Below are positions 34,244 through 43,395 of a stretch of 48,068 nt of DNA, in pieces. Below the pieces are notes generated by a model. It did no database searches. It was given only the letters and a program-made list of their open reading frames with translations, and was not told the origin of the DNA. Source of the stretch: Synechococcus sp. AG-670-B23. GTDB lineage: Bacteria > Cyanobacteriota > Cyanobacteriia > PCC-6307 > Cyanobiaceae. The position numbers were made by a program, and so were the translations under genes. The stretch spans positions 1 to 48,068 of the forward strand of contig QCSL01000014.1 of NCBI GenBank assembly GCA_003209165.1. Reading direction: 5' to 3'. Each line of letters opens with the position of its first letter. The stretch's first letter is position 1.

Positions 34244-34909
34244 ATGGTTGTGACCTCAGTTGCGGCAGATGATCTCCGCAACTCCTACATTTCCTGCATT
34301 GGCGGCATACCACTGAGCGGCTTCACCAGACCGTTGGCCCGACTGATTGATCAGTTTGAGCGTCTGCCCGGCATCGGCCCGCGCACGGCCCAAAGGCTTG
34401 CCCTGCATCTTTTAAATCAGCCGGAGGAGCAGATCCATCAATTCGCTGATGCCCTGCTGGCGGCCCGCACTCAGGTGGGCCAGTGCCAAACCTGCTTCCA
34501 CCTCTCCGCTGAACCCGAATGTGAGATCTGCAGCAATCCCGAGCGCCGTATTAATTTGATCTGTGTGGTTGCGGACTCCCGGGATCTTCTTGCTCTGGAG
34601 CGTACCCGTGAATTCCAGGGACGGTACCACGTGCTCGGGGGCCTTATTTCGCCCATGGACGGCATTGGTCCGGAGCTGCTGCATGTCACCGAATTGGTGC
34701 AGCGAATCACCAACGAAGAGATCAGTGAGGTGATCCTGGCCCTGACCCCCAGCGTGGAAGGGGACACCACCAGCTTGTATCTGGGGCGGTTGCTAAAGCC
34801 CTTCTGTTCGGTGAGTCGGATCGCCTATGGCTTGCCCATGGGCAGTGAACTGGAATATGCGGATGAGGTCACCCTCAGCCGAGCCCTGGAGGGGCGCCGG
34901 CCGGTATGA
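34244..34909 (+). CDS. recR: Recombination protein RecR
   Basis: RecR works with RecF and RecO to load RecA at gaps. The protein shows [24 protein letters not shown] at the start of the helix-hairpin-helix, a C4 zinc motif C-Q-T-C...C-E-I-C, and a Toprim domain with V-V-A-D-S-R-D-L and [10 protein letters not shown]. The conserved part is about 195 residues. Upstream Met or Val codons give 25 extra residues, so the exact start (34244 ATG or later) is uncertain. The stop overlaps the lipA start by 4 bases. Confidence 0.95.
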   Translation: MVVTSVAADDLRNSYISCIGGIPLSGFTRPLARLIDQFERLPGIGPRTAQRLALHLLNQPEEQIHQFADALLAARTQVGQCQTCFHLSAEPECEICSNPERRINLICVVADSRDLLALERTREFQGRYHVLGGLISPMDGIGPELLHVTELVQRITNEEISEVILALTPSVEGDTTSLYLGRLLKPFCSVSRIAYGLPMGSELEYADEVTLSRALEGRRPV

Positions 34910-35805
34910 GCAAGTTCAGCGCCATTACCCCAGCCGAGCGATTGCCGGAATGGCTGCATCGGCCGATCGGCAACGCTTCGGAGTTGGAGCGGGTGCAGGG
35001 GCTGGTGAAGCAGAACCGTTTGCACACCATCTGTGAGGAGGGGCGCTGCCCCAACCGCGGCGAGTGCTACGCCGCTGGAACGGCGACATTCCTTTTGGGC
35101 GGATCGATCTGCACCCGCAGCTGTGCTTTCTGCCAGGTAAACAAAGGCCATGCCCCGATGCCGGTGGATACCGCTGAAGCTGAACGCGTGGCCGATGCGG
35201 TGGAGGCGATGCAGCTCCGTTATGTGGTGCTCACGGCGGTGGCCAGAGACGATCTGCTCGATCACGGCGCCAGCCTTTTCACCAGCACCATGGCTGCGAT
35301 CCGTGCTCGCAATCCGCTGATCGCCCTCGAGGTGCTCACCCCTGATTTCTGGGGCGGTGTGGCTGATCCCGCCAGGGCGTTGACGGCCCAACGTGAGAGG
35401 CTGGCCACGGTGCTGGCGGCGCAACCGGTGTGCTTCAACCACAACCTGGAAACGGTGCAGCGGTTGCAGGGGGAGGTGCGCCGCGGTGCCACCTATGAGC
35501 GGTCGCTCGGTTTATTGGCGGCCGCCCGTGAGCTGGCGCCTGAGATCCCCACCAAAAGTGGTCTGATGCTTGGATTGGGGGAGACCCTCGACGAAGTGAT
35601 CGCCACCCTCAACGATCTCCGTGCTGTTGATTGCCAACGGATCACCCTGGGGCAGTACCTGCGGCCTTCGCTGGAGCACATTCCGGTGGCCCGTTATTGG
35701 ACGCCGCAGGAGTTCGACGAGCTTGCGGAGGTGGCCCGTGAGCTGGGGTTTGCCCAGGTGAGCAGTGGCCCGCTGGTGCGCAGCAGCTATCACGCCGCCG
35801 ATTGA
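34906..35805 (+). CDS. lipA: Lipoyl synthase LipA
   Basis: This radical-SAM enzyme inserts two sulfurs into octanoyl groups of carrier proteins. The 299-residue protein has the auxiliary cluster motif [12 protein letters not shown] near 44-55 and the radical-SAM motif C-T-R-S-C-A-F-C near 70-77. The C-terminal R-S-S-Y-H-A provides the last conserved serine. The ATG start overlaps the recR stop (ATGA). Its 3' end overlaps the convergent 171-residue gene by 16 bases. Confidence 0.97.
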   Translation: MSKFSAITPAERLPEWLHRPIGNASELERVQGLVKQNRLHTICEEGRCPNRGECYAAGTATFLLGGSICTRSCAFCQVNKGHAPMPVDTAEAERVADAVEAMQLRYVVLTAVARDDLLDHGASLFTSTMAAIRARNPLIALEVLTPDFWGGVADPARALTAQRERLATVLAAQPVCFNHNLETVQRLQGEVRRGATYERSLGLLAAARELAPEIPTKSGLMLGLGETLDEVIATLNDLRAVDCQRITLGQYLRPSLEHIPVARYWTPQEFDELAEVARELGFAQVSSGPLVRSSYHAAD

Positions 35806-36305
35806 CGCCAGCCCCGCAGACTGCGATCCAGAACGGTGGTCACATCACCGCTCATCAGGGCCCCTGCCCCGCCCCAGACCATGCGCAGGGGAAGATCCCA
35901 GAGCGCTGCTTCGACATCGCGGGTTCTGCTGAACCCGCGTTGGCGGAAGTAGCGGACCAGCCGGCGGTGCTGCTGCTCGTCGTCGCGGATGGCCAGCAAC
36001 CGTGCCCGTGAGCAGGGGGTGACCTCCTGGGCCCAGGCCATGGTGGCCGCCCAGATCAGATCACCAATGCGCGCTGGCTCTGTCGGCATCACTCGCATCG
36101 TGTCGAGCTGCAGGCCGGTGGCGGCGGGATAGGCCCATCCCTTCATTTCCCCCAAAAGCAGCAGGCTGCCGCTGGCGGCTTGGCGTGCCACCACCAGCCG
36201 CAGGCTCCACAGCCCCAGGGGGCGGCCCACCTGCAACCTCAGCAGCAGACCCCGTTCGCGGGCCTCTGCTTCCAATTGCTCAAGCATTGATCGTGATGTG
36301 ACCAT
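35790..36305 (-). CDS. Conserved protein, possibly GNAT-like
   Basis: This 171-residue protein has beta strands at about 15-55, then [25 protein letters not shown] near 101-125, which resembles the acetyl-CoA-binding helix and the R-x-G-F end of N-acetyltransferases. The Q/R-x-x-G-x-G/A loop itself is not visible, so catalysis is uncertain. A G-G-A-G-A-L-M stretch follows near the end. I cannot name the family. It is convergent with lipA, and its start lies just downstream of the stop of the GST-DUF952 fusion gene on the same strand. Confidence 0.6.
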   Translation of the reverse strand: MVTSRSMLEQLEAEARERGLLLRLQVGRPLGLWSLRLVVARQAASGSLLLLGEMKGWAYPAATGLQLDTMRVMPTEPARIGDLIWAATMAWAQEVTPCSRARLLAIRDDEQQHRRLVRYFRQRGFSRTRDVEAALWDLPLRMVWGGAGALMSGDVTTVLDRSLRGWRQSAA

Positions 36306-36322
36306 TTGTCATGGTGCCGGGG

Positions 36323-37297
36323 TCATGCTGCGGCAGTAGGCATGGTGACGACCGAGCGCACCGCCTTCAGGGGTAGCGGCCCATAGAGGTGGGGGAACAG
36401 TTCGCCGGTGGGGATAGCATCGGCCCGCAGGGGAGCAGCAACGGCGGTCGGATCAATCTCCAGCAGCAGCACCTCGTCAGCGTCGGCATAGAAACGCTCA
36501 AAGGTGGCCTTCACCTGCTCCTGCCAGGAACAGTGGATGAAGCCCACCTGCTCCAGCGTCATCCCCAGGGTGGAGATGCGGTAGCTGCCGCTGGCCTCGG
36601 TGGCCTGCCAGTCGTTCTTGAGGGCCAGGTGAAAGAGGGGCTGATCCAGGGGCACCGCCACGGCATCAGCGGGGAAGTGGTGTTGTTGCCCCCCTGCACT
36701 CCAGGGGTCGGCCCGCTGCATCAGCCGTTCGAAGCGGGGAGCCTCCAGGAAGCGGTGCAGCCAGTAACGTAGGGCCTCGAGGGCGTTGTCATTGTCGAAT
36801 CCCTCAGGATCGGCGATGCGCCACTGCCGCACGAACGGCCAGAGGGCTGCATCCGCCAGTGAGCACTGCTTGCCCAGCAGCCAGCCCTGATCAGCGATCC
36901 TTTGGTTCCAGTTGTTCAGAATCACCAGACCAGCGGCGCGCTGTTCCTCCTTGTTGATGCCGGGATAGCGGTCGGTGTACTTAAACCGATCAAGATGATT
37001 TTTAAAAGCGCCGTCGTTCTGCTCGATCAACGCTGAGGCATCGCCTGCGTTGCGCAGCTCCCGTGGGTCTGCCTGATCAAGGGCCCAGTGCATCACCGCC
37101 AGGCTTTCCTCGATCACTGCGCCATCCGGCAGCACCAACACGGGCACCGTGCCCTTGGGGGAAACCGCCAGCATCTCAGCCGGCTTGGCCTTCAGTGCGA
37201 TCTCACGCCACTGAACCAACAGACCGGCCTCCAGCAGGGCCCAACGGGCGCGCATGGCGTAGGGGCAGCGGCGAAAGCTGTAAAGGATCGGCAGCAC
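36323..37297 (-). CDS. Glutathione S-transferase-DUF952 fusion
   Basis: This protein of about 324 residues contains three parts. A thioredoxin-like GST N-domain (1-75) has the C11-P-Y-A-M-R-A-R motif at the active site and the E-E-S-L-A-V-M-H-W segment. A helical GST C-domain follows, with L-L-G-K-Q-C-S-L-A-D-A-A-L-W-P-F. The last part, from about 220, has L-F-H-L-A-L, G-F-I-H-C-S-W-Q-E-Q-V and F-P-H-L-Y-G-P-L, matching the DUF952 family. Separate DUF952 proteins are common, while their attachment to a GST is unusual in my knowledge. The frame is open to 37519. GTG 37297 is preferred because upstream residues overlap the TrhO gene in another frame. Confidence 0.85.
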   Translation of the reverse strand: MLPILYSFRRCPYAMRARWALLEAGLLVQWREIALKAKPAEMLAVSPKGTVPVLVLPDGAVIEESLAVMHWALDQADPRELRNAGDASALIEQNDGAFKNHLDRFKYTDRYPGINKEEQRAAGLVILNNWNQRIADQGWLLGKQCSLADAALWPFVRQWRIADPEGFDNDNALEALRYWLHRFLEAPRFERLMQRADPWSAGGQQHHFPADAVAVPLDQPLFHLALKNDWQATEASGSYRISTLGMTLEQVGFIHCSWQEQVKATFERFYADADEVLLLEIDPTAVAAPLRADAIPTGELFPHLYGPLPLKAVRSVVTMPTAAA

Positions 37298-37347
37298 GGC
37301 ATCGGGTTGAACCCTGGAAGGGATTGTCAGATGCCGTGCTGATCTCC

Positions 37348-38316
37348 CTAGGCTTGGCAGTGAAAGATGTTGTATTGATCGATCTGGCGTTGTCGCATGG
37401 CAAAGCGTTCCCGGTCGGCATCGGTGAAGCGATACACGCAGTGCACGCACTGCACGCCCTTGATGTAGCTCGGCAGAGCGCGTTGCACGGCTGACACCGG
37501 CAGTCCGCAGGCATGGCAAAGGCTGTATTCGCCGGGTTCAAGTCGGTGGTTCAACGCCACTCGTTGATCGAAGACAAAGCACTCCCCCTGCCAGCGGCTC
37601 TCGACTTCCGGCACCTGCTCGAGGTACTTGAGGATGCCACCGCGCAGGTGGTGCACCTCCCCGAACCCCTGTTGTTGCAGATAGCTGCTGGCTTTCTCGC
37701 AGCGGATTCCTCCGGTGCAGAACATGGCGATGCGCTTGCTGCTCTCTTGTTCGATCAGGGGCCGCAGCGTTGTTTCCGCCCATTGCGGAAAGTCTCGGAA
37801 GCTCTCGGTGCCGGGGGCGATGGCCCCTTTGAACGTGCCGATGGCAGTTTCGTAGCTGTTGCGGGTGTCGATCACGAGGGTGTCGGGATCATCCACCAGC
37901 GCATTCCAGTTTTCGGGTTCCACGTAGGTGCCCACGCTGGCGCGGGGGTCTACGCTTTTTAAGCCGATGGTCACGATCTCCTTTTTGCGCCGGGCTTTGA
38001 AGCGGCGGAACACCTGCTTGTCAGCCCAGCTGCGCTTCACCTCCAGTCGTGAGAAGTGGTCGTTGCCTAGCAGCAGGGAAGCCCGCAGGTGATCCAGTAC
38101 CGCATCAACACCTGATTCCGGTCCACTGATCGTGCCGTTCACCCCTTCGTGCGCCACTAACACCGAGCCGAGCACTTTGTTTTCTCGAGCAAGGGTTGGC
38201 AAATTTGTCAGCAATATCTCCCGACGCTCGTTATCAAGGGGCGTAAAGGCATAAAACGCAGCAACCAGGACTTGGCTGTCTTTCGCCAGCACAGGCTCCA
38301 GGTTGCTCGGGTCCAC
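37348..38316 (-). CDS. trhO: tRNA uridine-34 hydroxylase TrhO (rhodanese-like)
   Basis: This 322-residue member of the YceA/TrhO family oxidises uridine 34 of certain tRNAs toward 5-hydroxyuridine. The N-terminal domain contains V-A-H-E-G-V-N-G-T-I-S-G. The rhodanese domain carries the catalytic loop M-F-C-T-G-G-I-R-C-E-K-A-S. The C-terminal part has a Cys-rich zinc-type arrangement (C-H-A-C-G and V-Q-C-V-H-C). The length is right for the family. The GTG at 38316 is the start. It lies 50 bases upstream of the GST fusion gene on the same strand. Confidence 0.9.
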   Translation of the reverse strand: MDPSNLEPVLAKDSQVLVAAFYAFTPLDNERREILLTNLPTLARENKVLGSVLVAHEGVNGTISGPESGVDAVLDHLRASLLLGNDHFSRLEVKRSWADKQVFRRFKARRKKEIVTIGLKSVDPRASVGTYVEPENWNALVDDPDTLVIDTRNSYETAIGTFKGAIAPGTESFRDFPQWAETTLRPLIEQESSKRIAMFCTGGIRCEKASSYLQQQGFGEVHHLRGGILKYLEQVPEVESRWQGECFVFDQRVALNHRLEPGEYSLCHACGLPVSAVQRALPSYIKGVQCVHCVYRFTDADRERFAMRQRQIDQYNIFHCQA

Positions 38317-38598
38317 GCTGGTACGGGTTCAACACTATTCCAGCCTGCATCAGGCCGGGTCGTCCCACCCTGTTGTTGGTCTTCAGGCTTTCCTGCTGAT
38401 GCGCACGGAAGCAGGCTTCAGTGGACACGCCAGCGCATGAAAGGGCTTGTGACCCCCTTCAAAGATGAGGCTTCCCATGGGTTGAGCGTTGGAGCTGTCG
38501 ATCTTCATGGCCGAGCCACAATCCATCAAGGTGTAGCTCAACAAGGACGACACCCACAATGAGTCTTTCTTGCAGTCTTTTGTTCAGGCTTGGTAGCA
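38317..38598. other. Gap with coding-like remnants
   Basis: Long but unsupported frames exist on both strands (38272-38562 plus; 38459-38836 minus, with I-V-G-V-V-L-V-E-L-H-L-D-G-L near its end). They have no ribosome sites and no recognisable family. They may be decayed genes. No tRNA or terminator is clear. Confidence 0.35.
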
Positions 38599-38901
38599 AT
38601 GAGCTCACCACGTCTGGATTCATCTGGACAATTCTTAGTTCTGAGCTGCGGTTCAGTTCGGAGATCGATCGTGGTTGCACTCCTGGCCTTGGTGACTGGC
38701 TATCTGGTGTTGACGTTGTCGCGTCAGGTTCGTTCCAAGGGACATACACATTCCGGGGAGACGGTGCTTTTCGATACGACCGCAGGCTTCGCTGCAATGC
38801 CATCACTAAAGGGTGCTCAGATCTTTCCCATGGCACTCGCCTTGCTTGCTTTTGTCTTCACAGCAACAGCCATTGGAACTGTGTTTCACGACAAGTACTG
38901 A
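38599..38901 (+). CDS. Small two-span membrane protein
   Basis: This 100-residue frame starts at ATG 38599 (TTG 38590 is three codons before). It has two hydrophobic helices at about 23-43 and 79-95, with a polar section containing K-G-H-T-H-S-G-E-T between them, and ends in F-H-D-K-Y. The frame 38559-39041 overlaps it in another phase but has no membrane pattern and a poorer amino-acid composition. I know no family and see no strong ribosome site. Confidence 0.4.
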   Translation: MSSPRLDSSGQFLVLSCGSVRRSIVVALLALVTGYLVLTLSRQVRSKGHTHSGETVLFDTTAGFAAMPSLKGAQIFPMALALLAFVFTATAIGTVFHDKY

Positions 38902-38913
38902 CTGACTTTCGCG

Positions 38914-39000
38914 ATGGAACTTTTCTTTCTGGGGCTGATTATCACGGCAACCGTGATCAAGGAACTATCGGCCAGATCTCAATGCCGGCGATTGTGGTGA
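38914..39000 (+). CDS. Possible 28-residue membrane peptide
   Basis: ATG 38914 opens a 28-codon frame: M-E-L-F-F-L-G-L-I-I-T-A-T-V-I, one hydrophobic helix, and a basic tail ending in C-R-R-L-W. It follows the two-span protein gene by 12 bases. There is no ribosome site. Such peptides are easily produced by chance, so this is tentative. Confidence 0.2.
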   Translation: MELFFLGLIITATVIKELSARSQCRRLW

Positions 39001-39103
39001 CGCTGCTTGCCGTCTTTGATCGTCTCAAGGATCACGGATAGGACAAAGAGTCCATGCAGTGATGGAAAGAGGATGGGATCAACCATGGCTCCTCATCGAA
39101 GGG

Positions 39104-39135
39104 CTGGTTCTTGCCTGGTTCTTGCCTGGTTCTGC
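39104..39135. repeat. 11-base tandem repeat, about three copies
   Basis: CTGGTTCTTGC occurs at 39104-39114 and 39115-39125, and a third copy lacking one T follows at 39126-39135. The unit is not a multiple of three, so copy-number change would shift any reading frame crossing it. Confidence 0.75.
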
Positions 39136-39229
39136 ACCAACGAAGCCAGTGTGCCAGTGGAAAGATTGTTACATGTGGCTGATGGTGATTATTGATCCCC
39201 TATCTGGTGGAGAGAAGACGATCCAGCAA

Positions 39230-39245
39230 TCCCTCAGTTGAGGGA
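39230..39245. repeat. Near-palindrome shared with 9043-9058
   Basis: TCCCTCAGTTGAGGGA differs at one central base from the perfect palindrome at 9043-9058. Both lie in gene-poor stretches, which suggests a small dispersed repeat. Confidence 0.5.
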
Positions 39246-39400
39246 GGTGGTTTCAGGCTGGGGGAATTAGACCACCTTGAGACGAAACCAAGCCAACCAT
39301 GGTTGTTGTCTTTGCTGAGATCCTGATGGGCATTTATGCCAATGCCATCTGGATCATTCATTCCGATAAAGCATGAAATTTCTGATGCCTCTGAGGAGAT

Positions 39401-40384
39401 TCATTGAAACGCGCCAGCCGCTTCCTCCTGCCAGTTGGCCGTCACGCCCGCATCGGCGAGCAGTTGGCGGTCGGCTTCCACATCTGGGTTGCCGGTCGTA
39501 AGTAGAACATCGCCGTAGAAGATCGAATCGGCGCCCGCCTGTAGGCAAAGGATCTGCGCCTCCCTGCTCATCGATTCACGGCCGGCACTCAACCGCACCC
39601 GGGCGAGGGGCATCAAGATCCTCGCGGTCGCCACCATCCGCACCAGCTCCAACGGCCTAAAGGGAGCCTGCTCTTCCAAAGGTGTGCCTTCCACAGCCAC
39701 CAGACCGTTCACCGGCACGCTTTCGGGATGGGGGTTCATGCTGGCCAGCACTTGCAGCATCGAGGCTCGGTCCCGCATGGTTTCGCCCATGCCGATGATG
39801 CCGCCGCAGCAGAGGGTGACTCCAGCATTGCGTACCCGTTGAAGGGTTTCCAGCCGCTCTTGATAAGTGCGCGTCGAGATGATCCGGTCGTAATGCTCGG
39901 GACTGGTGTCGAGGTTGTGGTTGTAGGCCGTGAGGCCCGCTTCAGCCAACCGTTCTGCTTGTTGGTCGGTGAGCATCCCTGCGGTCACGCAGGCCTCCAT
40001 CCCCATGCCTCGCACCCCGCGCACCATTTCGAGCATCGCCTCAAAGGGAGCGCCATCCCGGATCTCTCGCCAGGCCCAGCCCATGCAGAAGCGGTCAGCG
40101 CCGGCCTCCTTGGCGGCCCGGGCACGCTGAAGCACCGGTTCCACTTGCATCTGGGCCTCAAAGGCCGTGACGTCACTGCTGTTGTGGATCGACTGGGAGC
40201 AGTAGGCACAGTCTTCTTCGCAGCCCCCCGTTTTTACGCTTAGCAGCGAGGCCAGCTGCACTCGGTACCCTGGGTTGGCTCCCCGATGCACGGTTTGCGC
40301 CTGCCAAAGCAGCTCCATTAAGGGAAGTTCCAGCAGGTTTTGGATCTCCTCGGTGGTCCAGTCGTGGCGGATGCTGAGGGTCAT
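39401..40384 (-). CDS. bioB: Biotin synthase BioB
   Basis: This radical-SAM enzyme makes biotin from dethiobiotin. The 327-residue protein has C-E-E-D-C-A-Y-C for the radical cluster near 54-61, and conserved [16 protein letters not shown] and R-L-S-A-G-R-E with the Arg ligand of the [2Fe-2S] cluster. ATG at 40384 overlaps the uppS stop by 4 bases (ATGA). It is the last gene of a minus-strand cluster that starts with lysA. No other biotin genes lie nearby. Confidence 0.97.
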   Translation of the reverse strand: MTLSIRHDWTTEEIQNLLELPLMELLWQAQTVHRGANPGYRVQLASLLSVKTGGCEEDCAYCSQSIHNSSDVTAFEAQMQVEPVLQRARAAKEAGADRFCMGWAWREIRDGAPFEAMLEMVRGVRGMGMEACVTAGMLTDQQAERLAEAGLTAYNHNLDTSPEHYDRIISTRTYQERLETLQRVRNAGVTLCCGGIIGMGETMRDRASMLQVLASMNPHPESVPVNGLVAVEGTPLEEQAPFRPLELVRMVATARILMPLARVRLSAGRESMSREAQILCLQAGADSIFYGDVLLTTGNPDVEADRQLLADAGVTANWQEEAAGAFQ

Positions 40385-41163
40385 GGGCTAATCGGATCAA
40401 GACCGCCGAAGCGGCGGTGGCGACGTTGGAAATCGAGCAGGGCGGCTTTCAAGGCATCGGAATTGAAGTCAGGCCAGAGCACATCCGTGACGTGAATTTC
40501 GGCGTATGCCAACTGCCAGAGCAGGAAATTGCTGATGCGGTATTCCCCGCTGGTCCGGATCAACAAATCGGGATCCTGTTCTCCAGCGGTGAACAATTCG
40601 GCGGCAATGCTGTTTTCGTCGATGCTCTCGGGATCAAGTTCCCCGGCAGCAGCCCGCTGGGCCAGACGCTGAGCGGCTTGCACTAGTTCCCGTCGTCCGC
40701 CGTAGTTGGTGCACACGTTGAAGTGAATGCCGTTGTTGGCCGCCGTACGGGCCGTCGCGTCGGCGATCAGTTCCTGGAGTTTCTCGGGCAGGGCTTCCAG
40801 ATCTCCCAGAAAACGAATCCGCACCTGTTCAGCTTCCAGGGCCTGGAGTTCGGTCTGCAACACCCGTTCGAACAGGGTCATCAGGAAATTCACTTCCTCC
40901 CCTGGGCGGGACCAGTTCTCCGTGGAGAAGGCGTAGGCCGTGAGGGCCTGGATGCCCCAGTCGCTGCATAGCCGCAAGGTGGATTTCAGCGCTTCAACTC
41001 CAGCGCGATGCCCCATCACGCGTGGCAAACCGCGGGATTTTGCCCAGCGACCGTTGCCATCCATGATCAAGGCCACGTGCTGCGGGAGCCTGCCTGGGTC
41101 GAGGTCCGCTGGCAGAAGCGAACAATCGGCCGTGTCAGTGCTGGTGGCCGGAGGGCTGCTCAA
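40381..41163 (-). CDS. uppS: Undecaprenyl diphosphate synthase UppS
   Basis: This cis-prenyltransferase makes the C55 lipid carrier for peptidoglycan. The 260-residue protein has the catalytic M-D-G-N-G-R-W-A near residue 34-41, followed by R-x-x-G-H-R-A-G, F-S-T-E-N-W-S-R and, near the end, [15 protein letters not shown]. The N-terminal 20 residues are variable. It begins with TTG at 41163, whose bases overlap the cdaA stop (TTGA), indicating translational coupling. Confidence 0.96.
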   Translation of the reverse strand: MSSPPATSTDTADCSLLPADLDPGRLPQHVALIMDGNGRWAKSRGLPRVMGHRAGVEALKSTLRLCSDWGIQALTAYAFSTENWSRPGEEVNFLMTLFERVLQTELQALEAEQVRIRFLGDLEALPEKLQELIADATARTAANNGIHFNVCTNYGGRRELVQAAQRLAQRAAAGELDPESIDENSIAAELFTAGEQDPDLLIRTSGEYRISNFLLWQLAYAEIHVTDVLWPDFNSDALKAALLDFQRRHRRFGGLDPISP

Positions 41164-41990
41164 GACAGCGATTCGGACGGAGAGTTACCCACCGTACGTC
41201 GTGCCGGCGGCATCGATTCGGCGGTGCTGAACAGCTCCTTGAGCAGTTCCTGGAGGCGTGAACTGGTGATCGGCCGCTCCAGCTTTCCCTGGCTCGCCAA
41301 AGAAAGTGTTCCGGTTTCTTCCGACACAACAATGCAGATGCAGCGATCGAATCGTTCGGTAATGCCAAGTGCCGCCAGATGACGTGTGCCAAAACGGCTC
41401 ACGCTGTGCCTAGACAGCGGAAGGATCACACCCGCCGACTCGATTCGATTGCCCCGCACTAGCACGGCACCGTCGTGGAGGGGTGTGTCGGCGGCGAACA
41501 AATTGAGCATCAGCTCGCGACTCAGCACAGCGCCAATGGAGATGCCGGGGTTGAGAAAGTCCTCGGGCCTGAGGTCGCTTCCCAGGTCCACCACGATCAA
41601 GGCACCACGCCGCAACTGTGACAGCCGGCCCGCGGCCTCGGTGATCTGGCTCACGGTGCCGGCCGAAGCGCTGAACTCCTTCTGTGGATTGCCAAGCAAA
41701 ACGGCCAGACGACCTGTCCCCAGGAGCTCCATCAAACGACGGAGTTCACCTTGCCAAAGGATGGCCAACGACAACGAACAGGCCATAACGAGGGCGTCCA
41801 CCAGTTTTGTGGTGAGGGGCAGGTTGGCGAAGCGTTGGACAAACCAAGCCATCGCCACCAGGAACAACCAACCCCGAAGCAGCCAAAGGGTCCGCTGCTC
41901 GTTGACGCGGGAAAAAAGCAGAAAGCCGATGGAAGAGGCAAAGAGAACGTCGAGCACAAGGCGCGGATCCACCACCGCCAACACGTTCAC
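41160..41990 (-). CDS. cdaA: Diadenylate cyclase CdaA (c-di-AMP synthase)
   Basis: This protein of about 276 residues of the CdaA/DisA_N family makes c-di-AMP from two ATP. The N-terminal three membrane helices (about 8-75) are followed by the catalytic domain with the D-G-A motif (in T-P-L-H-D-G-A-V) and the substrate motif read here as G-T-R-H-L-A-A-L-G. The family usually has R-H-R; here the last Arg is Leu. S-E-E-T-G follows as normal. GTG at 41990 is chosen, since the frame open to 42065 overlaps lysA. It lies 22 bases after lysA, and its stop overlaps the uppS start. c-di-AMP governs osmotic and potassium balance in many bacteria, cyanobacteria included. Confidence 0.92.
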   Translation of the reverse strand: MNVLAVVDPRLVLDVLFASSIGFLLFSRVNEQRTLWLLRGWLFLVAMAWFVQRFANLPLTTKLVDALVMACSLSLAILWQGELRRLMELLGTGRLAVLLGNPQKEFSASAGTVSQITEAAGRLSQLRRGALIVVDLGSDLRPEDFLNPGISIGAVLSRELMLNLFAADTPLHDGAVLVRGNRIESAGVILPLSRHSVSRFGTRHLAALGITERFDRCICIVVSEETGTLSLASQGKLERPITSSRLQELLKELFSTAESMPPARRTVGNSPSESLS

Positions 41991-42012
41991 TCCGCACTTC
42001 TGACCACTGACG

Positions 42013-43392
42013 TCAACGTAACGCGTTGAATCGTTCTGGCAAAACGTCGTAGCGCAGCAGGTCATCCGGCTGCTCCCTCTTCTGCACCAACTCAGCCGAC
42101 CCGTCGTGCACCAGAACGGCTGCGGGCCTGGGGATTCGGTTGTAATTCGAACTCATCGAGGCGTTGTAGGCACCGGTGGCAAACACGGCGACGATGTCAC
42201 CGCTTTCGGTGGTGGGCAACGGGAGGTCCTTCAGAAGCACATCGCCGGATTCGCAGTGCTTGCCCACTAGGTTCACGCTTTCGTCTGGTTTGGCCAGGGG
42301 GCGATCGGCAAGACAGCAGGTGTAGAGCGATTGATAAGTGATCGGGCGAGGGTTATCGCTCATGCCACCGTCGATGGCCACGTAGGTGCGCACGTTGGGA
42401 ATTGTTTTACGCGAGCCCACCGAATACAGGGTCACGCCAGCGGTCGCCACCAGGGAACGGCCCGGTTCGCACATTAAACGCGGTAGTTCGAGGCCACGGT
42501 CACGGCATGCGGAGGTGACGGCCTCGGCGACCACCTGGATCCACTGCTTAATGCTCGGGGGGTCATCGGACTCTACGTAGCGAATGCCCAGGCCACCCCC
42601 AACGTTGAGGTCGGTCACGGGATGGCCCAGGTCGCGGGCCAGCTTCAGCTTGTTGGCCATCACTGCCGCCAGATCTCGGTGGGGCTCGAGTTCAAAAATC
42701 TGGGATCCGATGTGAGCGTGCAAGCCGGTGAGTTGGGCCCAGGGCTGTCCCACAAGGCTGCGCAGCACGGGTTCCACCTGGTCGGGATCGAAGCCGAACT
42801 TGCTGTCCAGGTGGCCGGTACGGATGTATTCGTGTGTGTGGCACTCGATGCCAGGGGTGAAGCGCAGCATCAGGCGAGCTGGTTCGGCTCCAGCAGGCAC
42901 CAGTTCCGCCAGCCGATCGAGATCGTGCTGGTTGTCCACAACGATCGTCACCTTGTTTGCGTACGCAAGTAGCAGCTCGTCGTCGGATTTGTTGTTGCCA
43001 TGCAGCACCATGCGCTCTCCAGGCATCCCACCGCGCAGTGCCGTCAGCAGTTCACCGGCGGATACAGCATCAAGACCCATACCCTCGGACGCCGCCAGGC
43101 TGCTCATTACCAGAGAGCTGTTGGCTTTGGAGGCGTAGATCGGTAGGGAGGGCCCGGCGTAATGCTTCTCCAAGGCTTGGCGGTAGGCCTGGCAGGTGGC
43201 CCGCACGGTCGCTTCATCCAGCACATAAAGAGGTGTGCCGTAGCGCTCGGCTAGATCGCTGAGACGACACCCCCCCACAACAAGACGGTCGGTGCCGTCG
43301 AGTTCTGTGGTGATCGGGGTCAGGTTGCGATTGGGGCTCTCCGCATCCCGGTTGGCCTCGAAGGGCCGTTGACTGGTGATGGTTTGGGTCAC
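42013..43392 (-). CDS. lysA: Diaminopimelate decarboxylase LysA
   Basis: This PLP enzyme makes lysine from meso-diaminopimelate. The 459-residue protein has the lysine-bearing motif Y-A-S-K-A-N-S-S near 86-93, L-H-A-H-I-G-S-Q, the glycine loop V-G-G-G-L-G-I, and C-E-P-G-R-S-L-V. The last part, A-G-A-Y-N-A-S-M-S-S-N-Y-N, fits the dimer-interface active site. It starts at ATG 43392, just overlapping or abutting the divergent rimI start, and heads the cluster lysA-cdaA-uppS-bioB. Confidence 0.96.
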   Translation of the reverse strand: MTQTITSQRPFEANRDAESPNRNLTPITTELDGTDRLVVGGCRLSDLAERYGTPLYVLDEATVRATCQAYRQALEKHYAGPSLPIYASKANSSLVMSSLAASEGMGLDAVSAGELLTALRGGMPGERMVLHGNNKSDDELLLAYANKVTIVVDNQHDLDRLAELVPAGAEPARLMLRFTPGIECHTHEYIRTGHLDSKFGFDPDQVEPVLRSLVGQPWAQLTGLHAHIGSQIFELEPHRDLAAVMANKLKLARDLGHPVTDLNVGGGLGIRYVESDDPPSIKQWIQVVAEAVTSACRDRGLELPRLMCEPGRSLVATAGVTLYSVGSRKTIPNVRTYVAIDGGMSDNPRPITYQSLYTCCLADRPLAKPDESVNLVGKHCESGDVLLKDLPLPTTESGDIVAVFATGAYNASMSSNYNRIPRPAAVLVHDGSAELVQKREQPDDLLRYDVLPERFNALR

Positions 43393-43395
43393 GGA

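Larger units (their letters stand above)
39001..39400. other. Gap without a convincing gene
   Basis: A 60-codon plus-strand frame (39059-39241) and a 25-codon one (39299-39376, hydrophobic, M-V-V-V-F-A-E-I-L-M-G-I) exist without ribosome sites. The stretch also holds an 11-base tandem repeat and a near-palindrome, listed separately. Base composition is less GC-rich than the flanking genes. Confidence 0.4.

Noticed and set aside
37298-37519. N-terminal 74 residues of the GST frame
   Set aside because: They overlap the trhO 3' end in another frame and lie before the start of the GST fold.
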